Of a stretch of 48,230 bases of DNA, positions 40,781 through 48,230 are shown one piece after another. Position 1 is the first letter of the stretch; every line of letters begins with the position of its first letter. The position numbers and the translations under genes are program-made. The notes beneath the pieces were generated by a model. It saw nothing but the letters and a program-made list of their open reading frames with translations. It made no database searches and was not told the origin of the DNA. This DNA comes from an uncultured Saprospiraceae bacterium. GTDB lineage: Bacteria > Bacteroidota > Bacteroidia > Chitinophagales > Saprospiraceae. The stretch is taken from positions 1 through 48,230 of the forward strand of contig CALKXE010000134.1 of assembly GCA_938003955.1 (NCBI GenBank). The letters run 5' to 3'.

Positions 40781-43700
40781 TCAGTGTACTTTTATTAACT
40801 TCTTTGTTACAGTCTTACCATTCTGTTCTAATGTAACATAGTAGATTCCAGGATGAAGATGTCTCAGATCTATTTGTTCCATTTGTGTTGCAGACGCGGT
40901 TAGAACCACTTTCTTATCTGTGTTTAGAACTGTGACAATAGCATTTTCTTTATTTGCTATTTCGACCCTTATGTAGTTAGTTGCTGGGTTAGGATGAATA
41001 GATAATTCCAATTCATTCTCAGCTTGCGCTACATTTGGCGACTCTTCAATTACAGGTGGATTTGATTTTGTGAAAAATCCTGCATCAATATGAGTTACTA
41101 TATTAGACGATTTCACTGTGAAATACGGACTACTATAGATTCCTTCATTGAGAAGAATGTCACTGTTGTTATCCACTTCTATTTCTCCAGTTTCTAGAGA
41201 AGCTTCTAGCTCCTCATTGAATTTGTACACCATATGGTATTTACCAGGGCGAAGATTAGTAAATGAGATATTCTCGTCTCCTTCTATGCTAGTAATCAAT
41301 TCAGAAACCATTTCATCACTTTCATTGTAAAGACTCACTTTTACATTTGATAAGTTAGCTTCATTGAGATCATAGACCCCATTTTGATTTCCATCAAACC
41401 ATGCGAATCCGCCTATGTTTCCAGTTTCGAATAATCCCACATCGACATTCGGTACAGATAATACTACACCACTAGAGAATATATCTGATTCTCCATTTGG
41501 ATTTATATCACTATCAATTAGATCGTTGCCCGCTGCATCGATCGTTGTGAAATCATAGGTTGTCGTAGCTAGATCAACAAATATATTATAGTTACCTACA
41601 GGGATTTCTTGAAACGCATATAGTCCTAGATCATTACTGATGGTAGAAGCCGCTACACCGCCGGCATCATCAATTAGAGATATTCTGATGTCAGAAATTC
41701 TTGGCTCCATTGATTGTCTTATTCCATCTCCATTGATATCTTCCCAGACTACACTTCTCAGAGATGCTGCTGATAAGAATATCCCACAATCGATAGCGTT
41801 AAAGTCGGCTCCATGCGCAAGTGAGATAAGTATTGTTTTACCAGTTTCGTCAGCATCACTATCGATATCATCCATATTACCTGCATCAATTGTTGTGATG
41901 GTGTATTCTTGAGGAATTACAAATTGGATAAAGTATAATCCTTGTTTTAGGCCAGAAAATTTATATTCTCCAGCGGAATTACTGGTTACCGTATCAAATG
42001 GTATTCCTGATAATCTGAAAATTACTACATCTATTCCTCCAACTCCAGGTTCCCCGGCATCTTGAATTCCATTTTTATCCAAATCTTCCCATATTCTATC
42101 ACCTATACAAGCTGGAAGATATATTCCTGCATCAACGTTTTCTAATTCCTGTCCAGACGCTAATGATATAAGGTCTGTACTTCCCGTCCCAAATGCATTA
42201 GTGACGTCAGAATCTACATCATCATTACTAAGATTAGCTTCAGAGATTAAATACCCTTCAGGAATATCGAACACTACATAGTAATCTCCAACTTGTAAGT
42301 TTGTAAACGAGTAGAATCCTGTTGTATCACCTGTAGTTTGTGTTATTGTAGAGTCTATTTTCATACCTCCAGAGTATAGGAACACTTTATTGTTATCAAT
42401 TCCAGGCTCAAGATTATTTCTAGTTCCATTACCATTCAGATCGGTAAATGCAATACCACTAATAGATGCTGCGATAGTCATAGATATATCAATATTATTA
42501 TTTGTACCACTTAAGAAGAGCATGAAATCAGTGCAACCATCAGGATTTGCATCATTATCTAATTGTTCTGTCCCTACATCCTTTTTTCCTATCAAATACC
42601 CTTCAGGGATACTAACACATATCTTATAATTACCCGCTGGAAGATCTGTAAATTGATAGTTACCATTTTCGTCAGTAATAGTTACTTCCGATATTGTGTT
42701 GCTTATATCAGTAATAGTAACTGGCATGTTAACTATACCCGCTTCAGTATTACCTTGAATTCCATCATTATTAGCGTCTTCCCAGATGAAATTACCAACC
42801 TTTATTTTATTTACTATTCCTAAATCAATATCGACCATATCGTCAGAGTCTACTAAGAAAAATTGTTCTGTTTCGATCTCTGCACCAACGATTACAAAAT
42901 CAGAATCTATTGTATCATCCGTGCCAATATTAGGTATCGTAGCTGTCTCATTTCCTATCATAGATGCACGTAACGTATAGAACCCTTGTGGCAGTAAACC
43001 AAATGTATATTCACCATTAGCATTTGTGATTTCTGTAGCTATAACTTCGTTCATTTCATTTAATAGAGCCATTGAAACAAAAGGTCTTGGTGTCTCACCA
43101 ACTTGGTAAGTTCCATTGACATTTTCATCATCCCATACTAATCCAGAAATAGAGGCTCCAGTAAGTGGAAGTTCCATTAAACCTGCATCTATAGTAGGAT
43201 TCATTGAATTAGATGTTACGAAGATTGTGTCAGTCGTTCCAGTATTAGCTAGAGTAGTGATAACATCTGAATCAATCGAATCATCCATTCCGATATCTGC
43301 ATCTATAAATTTGTATAATAATGGTCTGATAAATTGGATTTTATATTCGCCAGGAACGATGTTTTCCATAAAGTAATAACCTGAAGCTTGTTTTCCTCCT
43401 TGAGCAGTCATAGCAGACTGTATGATCTGACCGTCCAAATTAAGAAGATGTACAGTTATTCCATTTATTCCTGGTTCATCATCATTTATTCCGTTTTCAT
43501 TTTCATCTATGAATACCATGTCACCAATTTCTGCTAGCTGATAATATCCTCCGCTTATAGGAGGTATTTCATTGAAATAAGATACTGAAATGGTATCGGT
43601 ACTTCCTATGCTTATTTCATTTGTAATATCATCATCTAAGTCATCAGGACCTTGATTAGCGTTTACATTAAAGAAAGTCTCGTCTTGGTTCTCAAATACT

Positions 43701-46700
43701 AAGAAGTAATCTTCTGCTAAAACATCAGTGAATTCATATTTACCTTCTGAATCTACTAAAACGCTTTCAAGCAAAGTGCTGTCGGCAAAAAATAGCCTTA
43801 CTTCCACATTGCTTAGATCCAATTCATTTGTATCTCTAATTCCATTGTTATTATCATCAATCCACGTGAAACCTTCAATGGTTACGGCTCCATCTATTAA
43901 ACCAGCATCTATGTTTTCTACAATCGTCCCAGTTGTTATTGTTATTAAATTTGTACTTCCTGGTGCTTGAGCGTTAGTGATATCACTATCTAATGCTGGA
44001 TCTGTTGGTTGTAAAGGTAAAGTTGGCATATATCTTTCTGTCGTATCAAATACTATGTAGTAAGAACCTACATCTAACGTATTGAATGAATACTGACCAA
44101 AGTTGTCTGTGGTAGTTGAACCTACCTCATTATTTGAATCATTATAAAGTTTGACACCAATACCTTCTACCGATTTATCATCAATATTCTGTATCCCGTC
44201 CATGTCACTATCGATCCATACTTCACCGCTAATACTATTAACATTACTATCGATAGTTGAATATCCTCCATCGATATCTAAGTTACATTGATTACCAATT
44301 AGAGCGAAAACGGATGTCGTACCATCACCATTCTCACCTGTTATATCAGAGTTGAGTGCAAGATCCGCACCTACGCTTGACGTAAAGTTTAATGTATCTA
44401 TAGTTGCAAAAGATATATAATAATCACTAATAGCGAGCGAGTCAAATAGATAATACCCATTTGTCCCGTCAGTACTAGTACCTGTTATTGTAGAATCTAG
44501 AATTGTTCCATCAGTACGGTGTAAGTAGATAGAAATTCCATTTAAGCCAGATTCCATATCATCTTGAAGACCGTTTCCATTACTGTCTAACCATACATAA
44601 TCTCCCACTTTAGGTAATGCTTGATACCCAGCTGAGTTAGTAAGGTTTTCTGCATCAGCTAAAAGTGAAATTATTGCTGTTGATCCAGGTACTATTTCAC
44701 TAGTTACATCTGAATCGGTTAGATCATTTCCTTGATTAGCGCTTGTGAATACATGACCGTCTACCATCTCAAATACCAAGTATACATCACCACTTTCAAT
44801 ATTTGCGAAACTATAGAATCCTATTGCACTTGATGTAGTTTGATCTAAGAATGTATCGTCGCTCTTGTATATTGAGACAGCTACATTAGCTATGGTAGTC
44901 TCTCCGATTTGAAATTGACCATCATTGTTTGTGTCAAGCCAAGTGAATCCACCTATTGTTGATGGCTTCTCAACGAATCCAAAATCAATGTTTAACAATT
45001 CGTCACCTGATGATATTAGTGTGATTGAAGATGTAGCTACACCATTGACTAACATCGCATCAGAATCTAATTCTTCATCTCCTTGGTCAGCCATCGTCAA
45101 TGTATAGAATGATTCTGGTGTCAGCTCTATCGTATAGTTTCCAGGAATTAATTCTGTAAATATATAATAGCCTGTTTCATCAGTAATCACTGAGTCTAAT
45201 ATCATATTCATGCCGTCCATGATATATAGTTTTACACCTTGAATTCCAGGTTCACCTAAATCTTGAATTCCATTTTTATTTAAATCTTCCCAAACAAAAT
45301 CTCCGATAGACCCATATGTGTAGAAACCAGCATCTATATCTGATAGGTTTTGGTTTGCTGATAGTGTAAATGAGGCAGTAGCACCAAGGCTAATCACTTC
45401 ATCGACATCAGAGTTAAGAGCCATATTTGCGATATGAGTCGTGAATTCTAGAGATTCAGTTTTCACAAACTCTATGTAATAATCACCAATAGGTAGATTT
45501 TCAAACTTATAAGTTCCTTGAGCGTTAGTCGTTGCTGTTCCTACAAGGCCTTGATCAGTAACCTTTCTTAGGTTTACAACGATATCTGTAAGTATCGGCT
45601 CGTTGTTTTCTCTTATTCCATTTCCATCTAGATCTTCCCATGTTAGACCCTCTACACTAGGTAGCAAGATATAACCGGCTGCATTACCAATTGATAATTC
45701 ATTCGGGAGTAGTGTAATATCTGCAGTAGAGCCTACACCGTTTGTTCCATCCACATCAGAATCAAATAGATCGTCACCTATGTTTGCCATAGTAAACAAT
45801 GAACCATTAGGGAGCTCAAAATGCAAGTAATAAGTACCCGCGTTTATGTTTTCAAAAGAATAAAATCCATCAATGTCACTTAGTGTATCTGCTACTAGGA
45901 TATCATCTGTATCAAACAATGAAACTAGAATATCTGATAATAGCGCTTCTCCTATTTGATACTGACCATCATTGTTTTGATCTATCCACGTGAAACCAGA
46001 GATGGTAGCTGAACGAAGGAAGAAACCAAAATCAATATCTACATTCTGGGTGCCAGACGCAATAGTTATCGAATTAGTAATTATCCTATTATCCATGACT
46101 ATACCATCACTATCTATAGTAGTATCTGTTCCTAAATTTATTGTAAGTGAAATATTGTCCCCAGCTTGAACCTCCAAAGTATATTGGCCAGGAACTAGAT
46201 TTGTAAATTCGTACAAACCAGCCATGTCTGTAATTGTGGAGTCTAATACCATATTCGTATTATCTATGATATATAGTTTTACTCCTTGGATACCTGGTTC
46301 ACCTAAATCTTGAATTCCATTTTTATTTGAGTCTTCCCAAACAAAATCACCGATAGATCCATATGTGAAGAAACCTGCATCTATATCTGATAAATTTTGA
46401 TTTCCTGCTAGTGTGAAGATAGAAGTAGCACCAATGCTAATCATACCATCTACATCAGAGTTAAGCGCCATATTTGCAATATGGGTTGTATACTCCAAAG
46501 CTCCATTTTTCTCAAACTCTATGTAATAATCACCGATAGGTTGACTTTCAAACTTATAAATTCCTTGAGCATTCGTTGTCACAGTTTCTACGAGAGTTTG
46601 ATTGGTAGCATTTCTAAGATTTACGACGATGCCTGAAACGATAGGCTCGTTATCTTCTCTTATTCCATTTCCATCTAGATCTTCCCATGTTAGACCTTCT

Positions 46701-48230
46701 ACACTTGGTAGTAAGATATAACCGGCAGCATTGTTTAATGACATTTCATTAGGAAGTAGAGTGATTTCATCAGTTGTACCTGCACCATTAGTGCCATCGA
46801 CATCTGAATCTGAATTATCATTACCAATGTTAGCACCGGTAAATATTGATCCGTTTGGAAGTTCAAATTGTAGATAATAATTGCCAACGGTTACTTCTTC
46901 AAATGAGTAAAGGCCATTTATATCAGTAAGAGTGTCGGCTACTAAATTGTCACCGGTATCAAATAGTGATACTAAAATGTTTGATAACAACATTTCTCCC
47001 ATCTGAAACTGACCATCATTATTTACATCTATCCATGTGAAACCAGAAATGGTTGCAGGTCGAACATTAAATCCAAAGTCAATATCTGTATTCTGATCAC
47101 CGGATACAATAGTAATTGGATTAGTACTTATCATATTGCCTATGAGGATACCATCACTGTTTAGAGAAATATCTGTTCCTGTATTTATTGTAAGAGAAAG
47201 TGAATCATCAGCTACAACATCTAAAGTATACACACCTGGCGCCAAATTTGTAAACTGATACATACCATTTTCATCAGTTACCATAGAGCCTTCTGGTGTT
47301 CCCGTTTCATCTCTGAGCGTGATTGACACTCCTTGAATTCCTGGTTCACCTAAATCTTGAATTCCATTTTTATTTGAGTCTTCCCAAACAAAATCACCGA
47401 TAGATCCGAATGTGAAGAAACCAGCGTCTATGTCTGATAGGTTTTGATTTCCTGCTAGTGTAAAGATAGACGTAGCACCAATGCTAATCATACCATCCAC
47501 ATCAGAGTTTAGAGACATGTTTGCGATATGAGTTGTGAACTGTAAAGCTTCAGTTTTTATAAACTCTATATAATAATCACCGATAGGTAGATCTTCAAAT
47601 TTATAAACGCCCTGGGCATTGGTAGTGGCAGTTCTAATAATGTCATCATTACTATCTCTAAGATTGACAACGATATCCGTTATGATTGGCTCGTTATTTC
47701 CTCTTATTCCATTTCCATCTAAATCTTCCCAAGTAAGACCTTCCACACTAGGCAGTAAGATGTAACCTGCGGCATTATTTAGTGACATTTCACCTGCAAG
47801 AAGCGTAAAATCGGCAGTTGTACCTGCACCATTTGACCCATCTACATCAGAGTCTGAATTATTAGCACCAATGTTAGCATCTGTAAATACAGAACCAACT
47901 GGCAATTCATAATGCAGATAATAAGTACCTGCTATTTGATTTTCAAAAGAAAAAGCTCCATTTACATCAGTAAGCATATCATCTACTAAAAGATCGTCTG
48001 CATTAAACAGAGAAACTAAAATACTAGATAGTAATAGTTCTCCATTTTGATACTGACCACTATTGTTATCATCTATCCATGTAAAACCAGAAATGGTAAC
48101 GGGTTGAAAGAAAAATCCAAAATCAATATCATTATTCTGAGTATTTGATAGGATAGTAATAGGATTAGTAGTTACGATATTATCAATTATAATTCCATCA
48201 CTATCAAGTGTACCATTTGTTGCGGCATTC
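40781..48230 (-). CDS. Giant T9SS-secreted SdrD B-like repeat protein, N-terminus outside window
   Basis: The frame is open through the right edge, so at least 2480 residues are present and an ATG at 47977 is internal, not the start. The protein is a chain of about 20 SdrD_B-type beta-sandwich modules of roughly 110-120 residues, plus one partial module at the edge. Each begins with a W-(E/I/L)-D-x-(N/D)-x-(N/D)-G-(I/Q) calcium-loop motif such as GDFVWEDSNKNGIQDLGEPG and ends with acidic DSDVDG-like turns. The first nine modules form three copies of an A-B-C set; later ones are diverged. A type A T9SS sorting domain (LSIHPNPATNYIRVEI ... GIYYVTLEQNGKTVTKKL) ends the protein. It probably acts as a rod-like surface adhesin. 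The terminator lies at 40685. Confidence 0.9.
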   Translation of the reverse strand, partial: NAATNGTLDSDGIIIDNIVTTNPITILSNTQNNDIDFGFFFQPVTISGFTWIDDNNSGQYQNGELLLSSILVSLFNADDLLVDDMLTDVNGAFSFENQIAGTYYLHYELPVGSVFTDANIGANNSDSDVDGSNGAGTTADFTLLAGEMSLNNAAGYILLPSVEGLTWEDLDGNGIRGNNEPIITDIVVNLRDSNDDIIRTATTNAQGVYKFEDLPIGDYYIEFIKTEALQFTTHIANMSLNSDVDGMISIGATSIFTLAGNQNLSDIDAGFFTFGSIGDFVWEDSNKNGIQDLGEPGIQGVSITLRDETGTPEGSMVTDENGMYQFTNLAPGVYTLDVVADDSLSLTINTGTDISLNSDGILIGNMISTNPITIVSGDQNTDIDFGFNVRPATISGFTWIDVNNDGQFQMGEMLLSNILVSLFDTGDNLVADTLTDINGLYSFEEVTVGNYYLQFELPNGSIFTGANIGNDNSDSDVDGTNGAGTTDEITLLPNEMSLNNAAGYILLPSVEGLTWEDLDGNGIREDNEPIVSGIVVNLRNATNQTLVETVTTNAQGIYKFESQPIGDYYIEFEKNGALEYTTHIANMALNSDVDGMISIGATSIFTLAGNQNLSDIDAGFFTYGSIGDFVWEDSNKNGIQDLGEPGIQGVKLYIIDNTNMVLDSTITDMAGLYEFTNLVPGQYTLEVQAGDNISLTINLGTDTTIDSDGIVMDNRIITNSITIASGTQNVDIDFGFFLRSATISGFTWIDQNNDGQYQIGEALLSDILVSLFDTDDILVADTLSDIDGFYSFENINAGTYYLHFELPNGSLFTMANIGDDLFDSDVDGTNGVGSTADITLLPNELSIGNAAGYILLPSVEGLTWEDLDGNGIRENNEPILTDIVVNLRKVTDQGLVGTATTNAQGTYKFENLPIGDYYIEFVKTESLEFTTHIANMALNSDVDEVISLGATASFTLSANQNLSDIDAGFYTYGSIGDFVWEDLNKNGIQDLGEPGIQGVKLYIMDGMNMILDSVITDETGYYIFTELIPGNYTIELTPESFYTLTMADQGDEELDSDAMLVNGVATSSITLISSGDELLNIDFGFVEKPSTIGGFTWLDTNNDGQFQIGETTIANVAVSIYKSDDTFLDQTTSSAIGFYSFANIESGDVYLVFEMVDGHVFTSANQGNDLTDSDVTSEIVPGSTAIISLLADAENLTNSAGYQALPKVGDYVWLDSNGNGLQDDMESGLNGISIYLHRTDGTILDSTITGTSTDGTNGYYLFDSLAISDYYISFATIDTLNFTSSVGADLALNSDITGENGDGTTSVFALIGNQCNLDIDGGYSTIDSNVNSISGEVWIDSDMDGIQNIDDKSVEGIGVKLYNDSNNEVGSTTTDNFGQYSFNTLDVGSYYIVFDTTERYMPTLPLQPTDPALDSDITNAQAPGSTNLITITTGTIVENIDAGLIDGAVTIEGFTWIDDNNNGIRDTNELDLSNVEVRLFFADSTLLESVLVDSEGKYEFTDVLAEDYFLVFENQDETFFNVNANQGPDDLDDDITNEISIGSTDTISVSYFNEIPPISGGYYQLAEIGDMVFIDENENGINDDEPGINGITVHLLNLDGQIIQSAMTAQGGKQASGYYFMENIVPGEYKIQFIRPLLYKFIDADIGMDDSIDSDVITTLANTGTTDTIFVTSNSMNPTIDAGLMELPLTGASISGLVWDDENVNGTYQVGETPRPFVSMALLNEMNEVIATEITNANGEYTFGLLPQGFYTLRASMIGNETATIPNIGTDDTIDSDFVIVGAEIETEQFFLVDSDDMVDIDLGIVNKIKVGNFIWEDANNDGIQGNTEAGIVNMPVTITDISNTISEVTITDENGNYQFTDLPAGNYKICVSIPEGYLIGKKDVGTEQLDNDANPDGCTDFMLFLSGTNNNIDISMTIAASISGIAFTDLNGNGTRNNLEPGIDNNKVFLYSGGMKIDSTITQTTGDTTGFYSFTNLQVGDYYVVFDIPEGYLISEANLSNDDVDSDVTNAFGTGSTDLISLASGQELENVDAGIYLPACIGDRIWEDLDKNGIQDAGEPGVGGIDVVIFRLSGIPFDTVTSNSAGEYKFSGLKQGLYFIQFVIPQEYTITTIDAGNMDDIDSDADETGKTILISLAHGADFNAIDCGIFLSAASLRSVVWEDINGDGIRQSMEPRISDIRISLIDDAGGVAASTISNDLGLYAFQEIPVGNYNIFVDLATTTYDFTTIDAAGNDLIDSDINPNGESDIFSSGVVLSVPNVDVGLFETGNIGGFAWFDGNQNGVYDLNEANLSNVKVSLYNESDEMVSELITSIEGDENISFTNLRPGKYHMVYKFNEELEASLETGEIEVDNNSDILLNEGIYSSPYFTVKSSNIVTHIDAGFFTKSNPPVIEESPNVAQAENELELSIHPNPATNYIRVEIANKENAIVTVLNTDKKVVLTASATQMEQIDLRHLHPGIYYVTLEQNGKTVTKKLIKVH
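44957..48094 (-). repeat. Three tandem copies of a 1.04-kb, three-module super-repeat
   Basis: Landmark codons of the B module (VEGLTWEDLDGNGIR) recur at 47705, 46661 and 45614, steps of 1044 and 1047 bases (348 and 349 codons). Modules run A (ISGFTWID), B (VEGLTWED), C (IGDFVWED) three times. A stretch of more than 60 bases in C is identical between the copies near 46295 and 47350. Confidence 0.88.

Noticed and set aside
44957..48094. Regularly spaced repeats considered as a CRISPR array
   Set aside because: The unit is over 1 kb, is protein-coding in one frame, and encodes SdrD_B modules; there are no spacers or cas genes.

Overview
The window is an AT-rich chromosomal segment from a Bacteroidota bacterium, most likely a Saprospiraceae/Lewinella-like member of the Saprospiria. 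Evidence: several proteins carry type IX secretion (T9SS) C-terminal sorting domains or a CHU_C-type end; the outer-membrane T9SS translocon SprA and a GldH-like gliding lipoprotein are encoded; there is a Bacteroidota-style mevalonate-kinase-like GHMP kinase; very large HYR-like and SdrD-like repeat adhesins are present; and two promoters fit the Bacteroidota TTG / TAnnTTTG pattern. No rRNA, tRNA, CRISPR array, transposase or phage gene was found.

Layout. 1-7.2 kb is an accessory block: the 3' end of a CHU_C surface protein, an M28 peptidase gene interrupted by an in-frame TAG, a degenerate response-regulator receiver, an S1 serine protease, and an ECF sigma factor / membrane-anchored beta-rich protein / PKD lipoprotein operon. 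A decayed second copy of the CHU_C end closes the block. 7.2-13.6 kb holds a small membrane protein, pgsA, a mevalonate-kinase-like gene, a rhomboid protease, a MerC-family protein, an M43 metalloprotease lipoprotein, an HU protein and a tiny lipoprotein. 13.6-14.2 kb is a gene-free cluster of RNA hairpins. 14.2-23.1 kb is one minus-strand operon: lipoprotein, a second ECF sigma, a second membrane-anchored beta-rich protein and a 1714-residue HYR/dockerin/T9SS protein. 23.8-28.3 kb has an ABC-2 exporter pair, a 50-residue membrane protein, a gldH-like gene and ruvA. 28.5-36.1 kb is sprA. 36.5-40.5 kb is housekeeping: rsmA, a YqeY protein, a DUF4440-like lipoprotein, aroE and proline dehydrogenase. 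40.8 kb to the end is a giant SdrD-type repeat protein whose N-terminus lies outside the window.

How it fits together. SprA exports proteins with T9SS tails, and the window encodes several such clients: M28, S1, the HYR giant and the SdrD giant. The most interesting regulatory signal is an identical promoter-like motif upstream of three genes in the first block: the ECF sigma operon, the S1 protease and the M28 peptidase. It consists of ACCTAACTTT, then a fixed gap, then CGTA, always in the gene's orientation. It suggests an autoregulated ECF sigma that controls secreted proteases, with the co-encoded single-pass membrane protein as its likely anti-sigma/sensor. A second, differently ordered sigma/membrane-protein cassette at 14.2-23.1 kb has the same component types plus a giant adhesin.
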